A program made the translations under genes and the position numbers. Below are positions 1-8,215 of a stretch of 64,000 nucleotides of DNA, one piece after another. The notes under the pieces were generated by a model that saw only the letters and a program-made list of their open reading frames with translations, did not search any database and was not told the origin of the DNA. Source of the stretch: Pseudomonadota bacterium. GTDB taxonomy: Bacteria > Pseudomonadota > Gammaproteobacteria > Acidiferrobacterales > Acidiferrobacteraceae. Each line of letters starts with the position of its first letter. Positions within the stretch are counted from its first letter, which is position 1. The stretch lies in the NCBI GenBank assembly GCA_021784755.1, contig JAJYHM010000049.1, positions 1-64,000 of the forward strand. Reading direction: 5' to 3'.

Positions 1-103
1 AACCTTATTCGTTAGCGAAGCGTAATCCGCCGGATATTTTTGTCTCTGGCGCTCCCGTCGCCTGCGGCTTGGGGGTTTTTAGCCGCCCGGTTGTTGTTGC
101 AGC

Positions 104-307
104 CTACCCGGCTGCAGCCTGAATCAATTCCATGTCCTTCTTCAGCAACTGATTGACCAGTTGATTGACCGTGGTGCCGCGTTGGCTGGCGCGGGTGGCG
201 AGGAAGTCCAGCACCTCGGGTTCCAGGCGCACCGGGGGAATCAGGCGCAGATCGGGGCGGTAGAACTTGCCGCGCTCGGCGTTGCTGAAATCGTATTCGT
301 CTTTCAT
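104..307 (-). CDS. brnA: BrnA-like antitoxin (CopG/RHH-type)
   Basis: Translation MKDEYDFSNAERGKFYRPDLRLIPPVRLEPEVLDFLATRASQRGTTVNQLVNQLLKKDMELIQ resembles BrnA; lies 35 nt downstream of a BrnT-like ORF. Confidence 0.85.
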   Translation of the reverse strand: MKDEYDFSNAERGKFYRPDLRLIPPVRLEPEVLDFLATRASQRGTTVNQLVNQLLKKDMELIQAAAG

Positions 308-342
308 CGCATCACCTCTGTTCGTTGGCCGCTGTGCGGCAC

Positions 343-648
343 TCATCCTACCTCGTACTGCTCGCGTTCGCGCCGGGTCGCCGGTCGCGCCGAGATCAAG
401 CGCACCAGTGCCGTATTTGGCCCGGTCGCGCTGAACGTGTGGACCACCAGCAACAACTGCCCGTTGGCCGCGCGCCCCAGACTGACCCAGCGTTCCTCGT
501 CCTCGCCGTGTTCGTCGTCGAAGCGCGTCATCGCCAGCGGATCGAGCAGCACATTCATGGCATCCATGAAATCGACGCCATGCTTGGCGAGGTTGCCCGC
601 CGCTTTGGCGTCGTCCCACTCGAACTCGTAGTCGGCGCCCCCGCTCAC
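343..648 (-). CDS. brnT: BrnT family toxin
   Basis: In-frame internal GTG start in ORF 343..1188; YEFEWDDAKAAGNLAKHGVDFMDAMNVLLDPLAMTRFDDEHGEDEERWVSLGRA...RLISARPATRREREQYE is the BrnT signature. Confidence 0.9.
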   Translation of the reverse strand: MSGGADYEFEWDDAKAAGNLAKHGVDFMDAMNVLLDPLAMTRFDDEHGEDEERWVSLGRAANGQLLLVVHTFSATGPNTALVRLISARPATRREREQYEVG

Positions 649-1019
649 CGATGACCCCCCTGGGCGAGCACGCCGTCGAGCACCTGCATCATCACCCGCT
701 GCTGCGCCTTGGGCAGCAAGGAAAGATGTTCCACCTGTTGCTGCCGCTTGGGTGCCGGCCCGCGCTTCTTCGTCGCCGATTTGCCAAGCAGTTCCGCCAG
801 CCCTGCCCCGGGCGAACGGGCCCGCGTCAACAGCGCTGACACCGGAATCCGCCGCTGCCCCAGCTCGTAGAAGTTCATGGTCGGCTGCGATACGCAGCGG
901 GTCTCCGCGAGTTGAACCTGGGTCATCTGGCTGTCCTTGCGGCGCTGGGCGATATGCGCACCCAGCTCGACAAAGAAGACTCTTTCGTCCTGGCGGATCA
1001 CCATGGCCGTGCGCTCCAT
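645..1019 (-). CDS. XRE-family helix-turn-helix regulator
   Basis: HTH segment MTQVQLAETRCVSQPTMNFYELGQRRIPVSALL and basic C-terminus KKRGPAPKRQQQVEHLSLLPKAQQRVM; stop codon overlaps the BrnT GTG start. Confidence 0.8.
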   Translation of the reverse strand: MERTAMVIRQDERVFFVELGAHIAQRRKDSQMTQVQLAETRCVSQPTMNFYELGQRRIPVSALLTRARSPGAGLAELLGKSATKKRGPAPKRQQQVEHLSLLPKAQQRVMMQVLDGVLAQGGHR

Positions 1020-1071
1020 TGCAATGATCTGGCGTATACCCTAACCTTGTTTTTGGAAACGCAGTTGACAA

Positions 1072-1088
1072 TATCACGAAACATGATA
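1072..1088. promoter_or_regulatory. 17-bp near-palindrome, candidate operator of XRE-brnTA operon
   Basis: TATCACG-AAA-CATGATA (6/7 symmetric arms) upstream of the XRE start. Confidence 0.4.
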
Positions 1089-1113
1089 GCGCCCAAAACG
1101 GGTTATTTCCTTG

Positions 1114-1268
1114 CCAGCAATTCTCAATGTGAAGCGATAGAGCCCGCACGCCTGGTGACGGCGTAAGAATGAGGGTGTCTGAGTACACCTATGCTGGGCG
1201 TTGGGCGCCTACCAGCACACGCAAATCTACCGGATACTCATGGCCGTTGCCACATTGAGAATTGCTGG
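1114..1268. repeat. 155-bp segment bounded by perfect 18-bp inverted repeats
   Basis: CCAGCAATTCTCAATGTG (1114-1131) and its exact reverse complement CACATTGAGAATTGCTGG (1251-1268). Confidence 0.75.
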
Positions 1269-1322
1269 TCGGGGTGCGCGCAGGGGCCGGCGGTGGGTCT
1301 CTCGAACCGTCCTCGGCTGCGT

Positions 1323-1793
1323 CTAGTGCTGTTTGATGGCGCGTTCCTGCTCGCGGGCCGATTCGCGCTCTTTCAGGGCGGCGCGTTTGTCGTGCTGCTT
1401 CTTACCCTTCACAAGGGCAATTTCGACTTTGGCGCGTCCGAACTTCCAATACAGGGAGAGCGGCACGAGCGTGTAGCCGCGTCGCTCGACGGCCCCGATG
1501 AGCCGGCTGATCTCGAGCCTGTGCAGGAGTAGTTTGCGGGTGCGCGTGGGGTCGGCCTTCACATGTGTCGAGGTCGTCTTGAGCGGTGAGAAATGCGCCC
1601 CGAACAGAAAGATCTCGCCGCCCTGGATGATCACATAGCTTTCCTTGAGCTGGGCGCGCCCGTCCCGCAGGCTTTTGGCCTCCCACCCCTGCAATACGAG
1701 CCCCGCCTCGAAGCGCTGCTCGACGAAGTAGTCGTGCCAGGCCTTTTTGTTCTGGGCGATGATGCGTGGTTCGGTTTCTTTGGGGCTGGCCAT
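1323..1793 (-). CDS. smpB: SsrA-binding protein SmpB
   Basis: [46 protein letters not shown]...[16 protein letters not shown]. Confidence 0.97.
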   Translation of the reverse strand: MASPKETEPRIIAQNKKAWHDYFVEQRFEAGLVLQGWEAKSLRDGRAQLKESYVIIQGGEIFLFGAHFSPLKTTSTHVKADPTRTRKLLLHRLEISRLIGAVERRGYTLVPLSLYWKFGRAKVEIALVKGKKQHDKRAALKERESAREQERAIKQH

Positions 1794-1873
1794 GGTCCGG
1801 CATGGTGCCCAAGGACCGTCGGCGGCGCAAGGCCTATTCGCCCGGAGAGGGGATTCGTTTAGAGTTCAGGCTT

Positions 1874-3238
1874 ATGTCGAGCTCGCCTGCGAAGTCTGTC
1901 GCCCTATGGTCGTCCCCGTCGCGATTTTTTCTCGCGGCTCTGGGGGCGCTTGCCGGCATGGATACCTTTTCAGAGTTCCCTTATTTGCTCGCGCACTATG
2001 GCGGCGGGACCTTCGTGGTCGTCTATGTCCTGGTCCTGCTCATGGTCGCCTGGCCGCTTTTGGCCGCCGAACTCGCTCTCGGGCGGCGTGTGAGCGGCGA
2101 TGGCCCCGCGGGGGGCGCCATTACGATTACGCAGGCGATCGCGGGACGGCCGTGGCGATGGACGCTCTGGGCGGCCGCGCTCGGTGGTTTTGTGATGTTC
2201 TGCTATGTGGCGGTGGTCGCGGGCTGGATCCTGTCCTATCTACACACGGCGCTCACGGGGGGTTTTAGGGCCGCGACGCCGGCCTATATAGAGGTCTATT
2301 TCACGCAGTTGGCGGCGCGTCCGGGACCGTCCTTGGTATGGGAGGCGCTGTTTCTGGTGTTGGTCTTTTCGGTCGTGGCCGGAGGGGTGCGCGCGATCGA
2401 GCATCTGTCCTATCTCGTCATGCCGGGCCTGCTCGGACTCTTCGCGGCGCTGCTGGTCTTTGCCGCGACCCTGGGGAGTTTTTTCGTGGCAGCCCCGACC
2501 TTGCTGGTGCCACAACCTGTACCTTCGGATGGGGTGCTAGTCCTGGCGGCCCTGTCTCAGGCCTTTTTCGGGCCAGGGCTCGGGACGGCCTCACTACTCG
2601 CCTACGGGGTCTCGCTCAGGAGTTCGATATCGCCCGGGCGAACCGCGCTTGCGCTGGTGCTCGCGCAGGCCTTTGTGGCTTGGCTTGGGGGCTTCGCGTT
2701 GGCCTCCCTGGTCTACGCCACCGGTTTGCGCCCGCTTGCAGGCGGTGGTTTTCTGTTCGAGACCTTGCCGCTCATGGCGGCGCGCCTGCCACATGGCGCG
2801 CTCGTGGCCGCGCTCTGCTACCTGGGCCTCCTCTCGGCGGTGTGGCTTTCGGGGGTCGCTTGGCTCGAGCCTGCCATGCAGCTTTTGACGGCGCACGGTA
2901 GGTCACGGGGGCGAACTGCGGTAGGTCTCGCGTTCGCTGCCTTTGTCATGGGTGTGATCCTAACGCTCTCTTTGAAGTCCTGGGCCTTTTCGTTTACCTT
3001 CTTCGGACGATTAAAGACGCTGGGCTTGCTCGATGTCCTCATGATCTTCGCTGTGAACGTCTTATTGCCCTGGGGGGCGGGGGGCTTGAGCGTTCTCATG
3101 GGGTGGGCATCGGATGGGCCTTTCGATCGCCACGGCGCGCGCCGCGGTGCGCGACTGCTGTGGCTCTGGGCCCTGCGCCTGCTCGTGCCTGCGGCGGTCT
3201 TGGCGATAATCCTGAGCGCACCTAGGTTGGTATTGTGA
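1874..3238 (+). CDS. Sodium-dependent (SNF-type) transporter, multi-TM
   Basis: About 450 aa hydrophobic protein; GMDTFSEFPYLLAHYGGGTFVVVY resembles the SNF-family N-terminus; start chosen at MSSSPAKSV. Confidence 0.7.
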   Translation: MSSSPAKSVALWSSPSRFFLAALGALAGMDTFSEFPYLLAHYGGGTFVVVYVLVLLMVAWPLLAAELALGRRVSGDGPAGGAITITQAIAGRPWRWTLWAAALGGFVMFCYVAVVAGWILSYLHTALTGGFRAATPAYIEVYFTQLAARPGPSLVWEALFLVLVFSVVAGGVRAIEHLSYLVMPGLLGLFAALLVFAATLGSFFVAAPTLLVPQPVPSDGVLVLAALSQAFFGPGLGTASLLAYGVSLRSSISPGRTALALVLAQAFVAWLGGFALASLVYATGLRPLAGGGFLFETLPLMAARLPHGALVAALCYLGLLSAVWLSGVAWLEPAMQLLTAHGRSRGRTAVGLAFAAFVMGVILTLSLKSWAFSFTFFGRLKTLGLLDVLMIFAVNVLLPWGAGGLSVLMGWASDGPFDRHGARRGARLLWLWALRLLVPAAVLAIILSAPRLVL

Positions 3239-3669
3239 CGACGATCAGTAAAAGCGCGCTCGTTCCTTATAGCGCCGAAGAGATGTACGGACTCGTGGTC
3301 GATGTCGAGAGCTATCCGCGTTTCCTGCCCTGGTGCGCCGGTGCGCGCGTCTTGGAGCACGACGATACCGGTCTGACGGCGGAGATCGACATGGCCTTCG
3401 GCGGGATCCGTAAGACATTCACTACCCGCAACCACCATACGCCCGGGCGCATGGATATCCGCTTGGTGCGCGGGCCCTTCAGTCACCTCGAGGGGTCGTG
3501 GCGCTTTGACCAAGTGGGGGAACTCGGCAGCCGCATCAGTCTCGATCTCGAATTTGATTTCGCGAACCGCCTGCTCGCGCTTGCCGTAGGGCCTGTGTTC
3601 GGGACCATCGCCAATAGCCTGGTGGACAGCTTCAAGAATCGTGCCCGCGAGGTCTATGGTCCGCGCTGA
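3235..3669 (+). CDS. ratA: RatA/COQ10-like START-domain protein
   Basis: ISKSALVPYSAEEMYGLVVDVESYPRFLPWC...GPFSHLEGSWRF; conserved position next to smpB and a RnfH-like gene; GTG start overlaps the upstream stop. Confidence 0.92.
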   Translation: MTTISKSALVPYSAEEMYGLVVDVESYPRFLPWCAGARVLEHDDTGLTAEIDMAFGGIRKTFTTRNHHTPGRMDIRLVRGPFSHLEGSWRFDQVGELGSRISLDLEFDFANRLLALAVGPVFGTIANSLVDSFKNRAREVYGPR

Positions 3670-4009
3670 CTGGGCGGTGGAGGTCGTTTACGGCGCTCCC
3701 GTCCCTGAAGTCCGCTGGGTCTATGTGGCCCCAGGAAGTACGGTCCTCGACGTCATACGAAGGTCCGGGCTCCTCGAAGATCATCCGGGGTTCGACCTAC
3801 GCGGGCGTACCGTCGGCATCTTCGGGCGCCCCGTCCCCTTGAGCGCGCCCGTCCGAGCCTTCGATCGTGTCGAGATCTATGCGCCCTTGCCCGAGGATCC
3901 GAAGGAGGGGAGGCGGCGGCGCGCCGCTCTCAGGCGTCGGGCTTCCCGTAAATATGGCGGGGGGTCGGGCGCGGCGTCCCCACGAGCCGCACGAGCTTGC
4001 CGTCCTTGA
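3656..4009 (+). CDS. ratB: RnfH/RatB family protein
   Basis: VEVVYGAPVPEVRWVYVAPGSTVLDVIRRSGLLE...VGIFGRPV...RVEIYAPLPEDPKEGRRRRA. Confidence 0.88.
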   Translation: MVRADWAVEVVYGAPVPEVRWVYVAPGSTVLDVIRRSGLLEDHPGFDLRGRTVGIFGRPVPLSAPVRAFDRVEIYAPLPEDPKEGRRRRAALRRRASRKYGGGSGAASPRAARACRP

Positions 4010-4277
4010 AGTACAGGGTGAAGTGTTCACTTACGAGCGGCTTATAGTTGCGCTTCAGGGAGTAGTAGTAGTCCCAGCGGTTATGATGGAAGGGATCGCG
4101 GATGGCGGGCGACCCAAGGTCGTAGGCGACCTCGTTTTTCGTCATCCCCAGATGCAGTTGCGCGATCATTCGGGGCGTGATGACATTGCCTTGCTGGACG
4201 GTCGGCCGATAGAGCAAATGGCAACCGCTCAGTGCCAGCGACGCCAATATGGGGAAGAGCACATTCGCTTTTTGCAT
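3930..4277 (-). CDS. bamE: Outer membrane assembly lipoprotein BamE (SmpA/OmlA)
   Basis: Lipobox LSGC; NVITPRMIAQLHLGMTKNEVAYDLGSP...NRWDYYYSLK. Confidence 0.95.
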   Translation of the reverse strand: MQKANVLFPILASLALSGCHLLYRPTVQQGNVITPRMIAQLHLGMTKNEVAYDLGSPAIRDPFHHNRWDYYYSLKRNYKPLVSEHFTLYFKDGKLVRLVGTPRPTPRHIYGKPDA

Positions 4278-4369
4278 GGGAATCGTTCTGGTTTACACTG
4301 GCTTTTCGTGGTCGAAGGCGACAAAGTACACTATCGACCTCGTCAAGGCAAAAGCCCGAGGCGGATATA

Positions 4370-4840
4370 ATGAGCGACAGCACAGATCTCAAGAGGGCCG
4401 GCCTCAAGGCGACGCTGCCGCGTCTCAAGATCCTGGGGATCCTCGAGGAACCGCGGGCGCGGCACATGACCGCCGAGGACGTTTATAAAGCGCTGCTGGA
4501 TATGGGCGAGGAGGTGGGGCTCGCCACCGTATATCGGGTCCTCACCCAATTCGAAAACGCGGGGCTTGTCATTCGCCACAACTTTGAGGGCGGTCGCTCG
4601 GTATTCGAGATGAATCAGGGTGGACACCACGACCACGTCGTCTGTGTAGAGTGCGGGGAGGTCTTCGAATTCTATGACCCCGCGATCGAGGAGCGGCAGC
4701 GGCGTGTGGCCGAAACCCTGGGCTTCCAGGTCGACAGCCACTCTCTTTACATGTATGGCGTCTGTCTCGGCATGAAACGCGAAGGGAAATGTTCGAAGAC
4801 GGCGGCCATGGGGACCAGGGGGGCGGCAGAACCAGAATAG
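4370..4840 (+). CDS. fur: Ferric uptake regulator Fur
   Basis: LKATLPRLKILGILE...HMTAEDVYKALLDMGEEVGLATVYRVLTQFENAGLV...HHDHVVCVECGEVFEFYDP. Confidence 0.96.
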   Translation: MSDSTDLKRAGLKATLPRLKILGILEEPRARHMTAEDVYKALLDMGEEVGLATVYRVLTQFENAGLVIRHNFEGGRSVFEMNQGGHHDHVVCVECGEVFEFYDPAIEERQRRVAETLGFQVDSHSLYMYGVCLGMKREGKCSKTAAMGTRGAAEPE

Positions 4841-4843
4841 GTT

Positions 4844-5332
4844 CTAGGCGGCCGGGCGATTCAGGTTTAGGAGCACCGCCACCTCGTCGCACTGGTTATA
4901 CTTATAGCACTTCACGCAGACGTTCCAGACCTTCTCCGGCAGCGTATCCATTCCGACCGTGACGAATCCGAGCTTGTGGAAGAAGATGGGGACATAGGTG
5001 AGCGCCATGAGTCGCCGCAGACCCAGCTGCCGGGCCTCAGCCGTGATGCGCTGCACCATGAGGCGCCCAAGGCCTTGACGCTCATACTCCTCGGCGACCA
5101 CCAGGCTGCGCACCTCGCCTAAATCCTCGGTGAAGATTTCGAGGGCGCCGATCGCCGCCACCTGCTCGTTGATCTCGATCACGAAGAAATCGCGCAAGTG
5201 GCGATAGATCTCGTTCATGGTGCGCGGCAGAAGGTTGCCCTTGGCGGCGTAGATCTCGAGAAGGTGGTGAATGATCGGGACATCGGCGATGCGCGCCGGC
5301 CGCACCTTGGGCGTTCCCCTTTTCTTATCCAC
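4844..5332 (-). CDS. GNAT N-acetyltransferase, N-acetylglutamate-synthase-like
   Basis: VRPARIADVPIIHHLLEIYAAKGNLLPRT...VRSLVVAEEYERQGLGRLMVQRI; probable GTG start overlapping the recN 3' end. Confidence 0.8.
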   Translation of the reverse strand: MDKKRGTPKVRPARIADVPIIHHLLEIYAAKGNLLPRTMNEIYRHLRDFFVIEINEQVAAIGALEIFTEDLGEVRSLVVAEEYERQGLGRLMVQRITAEARQLGLRRLMALTYVPIFFHKLGFVTVGMDTLPEKVWNVCVKCYKYNQCDEVAVLLNLNRPAA

Positions 5333-6977
5333 GGAGCATATCCCGGGCAAGCGCGCGGGTACGTGCGTTGACCGCGATACCCCCCAGCATGCGCGCAATC
5401 TCCTCGATGCGGCGCGCCTGTGTCAGCACTTCTACGGAACTCATGGTGCGGCCCTCGGTCTGCGCCTTTTCGACGAGCAGGTGGGTGTCGCCTTGGGCGG
5501 CCACTTGCGGAAGGTGGGTAATGCAGAGCACCTGCCGGGTCTTGGCAAGTTCCTGCAGTCTCAAGCCCACAATCTCGGCGACCGCGCCTCCGATCCCCAC
5601 GTCGACCTCATCGAATACGAGCGCCGGGCCCGCGCAGACATCGGCGAGGACCACTTGCAAGGCGAGACTGATGCGCGAGAGTTCTCCGCCGGAGGCGACC
5701 CGGGCAAGCGGCTTCAGGGGGGCATCGGGTGCTGGCGCCACCAGAAACTCAACACCCTCGCAACCGTTGGCCGACAGCGTCTCCGGGTTCAGCGCGATCT
5801 CGAAGCGCGCCGCCCCAAGTCCCAGCCGCCCCATCTCGTCGGTCACGGCGCGCGCCAGTACCGGTGCAGCCTCGCGGCGTTTGGCGCCAAGCGCCTGGGC
5901 TAACTCTGTCGCCGCGCGTTCATGTCCTGCGATCTCCTCCACAAGTTCCGTGATGGCGTCTTCGTCGCCCTGGAGGGATTCGTGTTCTGTAGATAAGCGT
6001 GTCCAAAGCGCGGGCAATTCCTCGGGCGGGACTTTATGCTTACGCGCGAGATCGTGCCAGCGGGCGACACGGGATTCGAGCGCCGGGAGGTCGACAGGTT
6101 CGCTTTCGAGGCTGCTCGCGATGCGGTTGAGTCCGACGGAGGCCTCGGCGATTTCGACTGCGGCACTCTCGAGCAGGCCTGCGATCTCCGCCAAGCGCGG
6201 CTCGTGGCGTGTCAGTTGCCGTAATGTGCCACTTGCGCGTTCGAGTCCGGACGACAGCGCCTGGTCCCCCTCGGTGAGGGTGGTCACGAGGTCCGTGATG
6301 CCGGACGTGAGTTCCTGTGCATGCGCCAAGCGCCGTTCGGTGGCGTTCAGGTCTTGCCACTCGCCGGCCCCTGGCGCCAGGCCCTCAAGTTCATCCAACT
6401 GATAACGCACGAGTGACGCACGCGCCTTGCGTTGTTCAGAGGCCGCCTGCAGGGCCTGGTGGCGGGCGCGCGTCGATTGCAGCGCCGCGACCGTTTCACC
6501 GAGCGCGCGGGCCTCGGGCTCGGCGTGTGCATAGGCATCGAGGAGCGCACGCTGCGCATCCTTGCGCATGAGCGCTTGATGTTCGTGTTGGCCGTGCAGG
6601 TCCACCAGGAGTTCTCCGAGTTCGCGCAGCTGCTGGAGAGGCACGGGGGTCGCGTTGATGAAGGCGCGCGAGCGGTCGGGGGCGATAATCCGCCGCACGA
6701 TGCATTGGCCGTCGTCGGTCCCGAAGTCGCGCTCCGCAAGCCAGCGGCGCACGGCGCTCTCCGGGTCGATCTCGAACGTGGCGGTCACCTCCGCCGTGTC
6801 AGCCCCCGGCCGCACGACCCCGCCATCGGCACGTGCGCCGAGCACGAGGCTTAGGGCGTCGACCAGTAAGGATTTGCCGGCGCCAGTCTCGCCGGTCACG
6901 ACCGACAAGCCCGGCCCCAAGGGGATACGGAGTTCGTCTATGACCACGAACGACCGGATGAGCAGTTCGGAGAGCAT
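5325..6977 (-). CDS. recN: DNA repair protein RecN
   Basis: Walker A GETGAGKSLLVDAL, DLHGQHEHQ, VASGGELSRISLALQ, VFDEVDVGIGG. Confidence 0.97.
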   Translation of the reverse strand: MLSELLIRSFVVIDELRIPLGPGLSVVTGETGAGKSLLVDALSLVLGARADGGVVRPGADTAEVTATFEIDPESAVRRWLAERDFGTDDGQCIVRRIIAPDRSRAFINATPVPLQQLRELGELLVDLHGQHEHQALMRKDAQRALLDAYAHAEPEARALGETVAALQSTRARHQALQAASEQRKARASLVRYQLDELEGLAPGAGEWQDLNATERRLAHAQELTSGITDLVTTLTEGDQALSSGLERASGTLRQLTRHEPRLAEIAGLLESAAVEIAEASVGLNRIASSLESEPVDLPALESRVARWHDLARKHKVPPEELPALWTRLSTEHESLQGDEDAITELVEEIAGHERAATELAQALGAKRREAAPVLARAVTDEMGRLGLGAARFEIALNPETLSANGCEGVEFLVAPAPDAPLKPLARVASGGELSRISLALQVVLADVCAGPALVFDEVDVGIGGAVAEIVGLRLQELAKTRQVLCITHLPQVAAQGDTHLLVEKAQTEGRTMSSVEVLTQARRIEEIARMLGGIAVNARTRALARDMLRG

Positions 6978-7849
6978 CAGACCCGACGCCCCCAGTTCAG
7001 TTTGTGGCGCAAGACCTCGTAGTGGTTACGGCCTTCCGGGTGGAGAAGGGTGACCGGCGCCTCGGAGCGGCAGACGCCCAGGCGATCGCCGCTCGTCACG
7101 CCGAAGTTGGATTGACCGTCGAAGGTCACATGCGCGGTCTGATCGCTCAGTAACACGATCTCGACGTGGCAGCCGCTGTGCACCACGATCGGCCGGTTGC
7201 TCAGGGTTTGCGGACAGATCGGGACCAGCACGATGGCTGCGAGCGTCGGGTGCAGGATGGGGCCGCCGGCGGACATGGCGTAGGCCGTAGAGCCGGTGGG
7301 GGTTGCCACGATGACGCCATCGGCACGCGAGCCGCTCACCAGCTGGCCGTCAATGTAGGTCTCGAATTCGATCAGCCGCGCGAGTTCGCCTTTGTTGACG
7401 ACCACATCGTTGAGCGCCAGGCGCGTGAGCAGCGTCTGCCCGTCGCGGACGATGGTCGCCGACAGGAGAAAGCGTTCCTCCGCCAAGTAATGGCCGTCGA
7501 GGATATGATCGATCATGCCGATGTTGTCCGTGGATACATCGGCCAGGAAGCCCAGACGTCCGGCGTTGACGCCGATCAGGGGGACATGGTGGGGTGCGAG
7601 CGTGCGCGCCACGCCAAGCAGCGTCCCGTCTCCCCCGAGGACGATGGCGAGGTCTATGGTGTCGCCGATGCGATCGAGCGGGCAGGTGGTGACGCCCGTG
7701 ATGTCGAGGGCCGCGGCCGTGTCGGCTTCCACGGTGATCTCGAGGGCCCGCGCCTCCAGGAGTCCATAGAGGCGTTGCAGTAGCTCCCGACCGCCCCGGT
7801 CACCGTATTTTCCGAACAAGCCCACGCGCTTTATGACTGTTTTCATCAA
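6977..7849 (-). CDS. nadK: NAD kinase
   Basis: VLGGDGTLLGVARTL, GVNAGRLGFLAD, ADGVIVATPTGSTAYAMSAGGPI. Confidence 0.97.
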   Translation of the reverse strand: MMKTVIKRVGLFGKYGDRGGRELLQRLYGLLEARALEITVEADTAAALDITGVTTCPLDRIGDTIDLAIVLGGDGTLLGVARTLAPHHVPLIGVNAGRLGFLADVSTDNIGMIDHILDGHYLAEERFLLSATIVRDGQTLLTRLALNDVVVNKGELARLIEFETYIDGQLVSGSRADGVIVATPTGSTAYAMSAGGPILHPTLAAIVLVPICPQTLSNRPIVVHSGCHVEIVLLSDQTAHVTFDGQSNFGVTSGDRLGVCRSEAPVTLLHPEGRNHYEVLRHKLNWGRRV

Positions 7850-7870
7850 AGATTTCTCGCAAGGAAACTC

Positions 7871-7884
7871 GCGATCATGATCGC
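7871..7884. repeat. Perfect 14-bp palindrome upstream of nadK
   Basis: GCGATCATGATCGC. Confidence 0.5.
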
Positions 7885-8139
7885 AGGAGGCGTGGCGCCA
7901 AGCCGCTCATGGTTGCGCGCAGCCCCGTCGGCGCCTCGGGGTCTGGCCAAACGGTGGGCCGCGCCCGAGATCTGCGTCTGGGCGGCCTGTCTTGTTACTG
8001 TCTGAAATAGGGCCGTCGTTCTGACCATACAGCTTCTGATTTCGATCGGGAGTTGATCGACCGCCCGATCCTCATGATTGCAAACACTAGCATGGGGGCC
8101 CCGGCGCGGCCAGAGAGCCGCGCCCCCTCGTGTGCTCTG

Positions 8140-8168
8140 TTGACACCCAAAGCCGCTATTGGTAGCGT
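8140..8168 (+). promoter_or_regulatory. Candidate sigma70-type promoter of hrcA operon
   Basis: TTGACA (8140-8145), 17-bp spacer, TAGCGT (8163-8168). Confidence 0.55.
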
Positions 8169-8172
8169 GCCC

Positions 8173-8199
8173 CTGGCACTCGGAAAGCGGGAGTGCTAA
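8173..8199 (+). promoter_or_regulatory. CIRCE element (HrcA operator)
   Basis: CTGGCACTC-N9-GAGTGCTAA versus consensus TTAGCACTC-N9-GAGTGCTAA, directly upstream of hrcA. Confidence 0.9.
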
Positions 8200-8215
8200 G
8201 AGGAGGGGGTAGCTT

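Noticed and set aside
1-40. Repeat-like motif GCGAAGCGTAATCCGCC at the window edge (resembles a widespread gammaproteobacterial intergenic repeat)
   Set aside because: Truncated by the window boundary and no second copy noticed in the window
343-1188. Full 281-aa ORF containing BrnT at its C-terminus as one fused protein
   Set aside because: N-terminal part overlaps the XRE gene in another frame; BrnT similarity begins only near the GTG at 648
1020-1322. tmRNA (ssrA) near smpB
   Set aside because: No ssrA-like acceptor/tag sequence seen in the intergenic region
5368-6402. 344-aa plus-strand ORF opposite recN
   Set aside because: Ser/Arg/Ala-rich shadow frame of RecN
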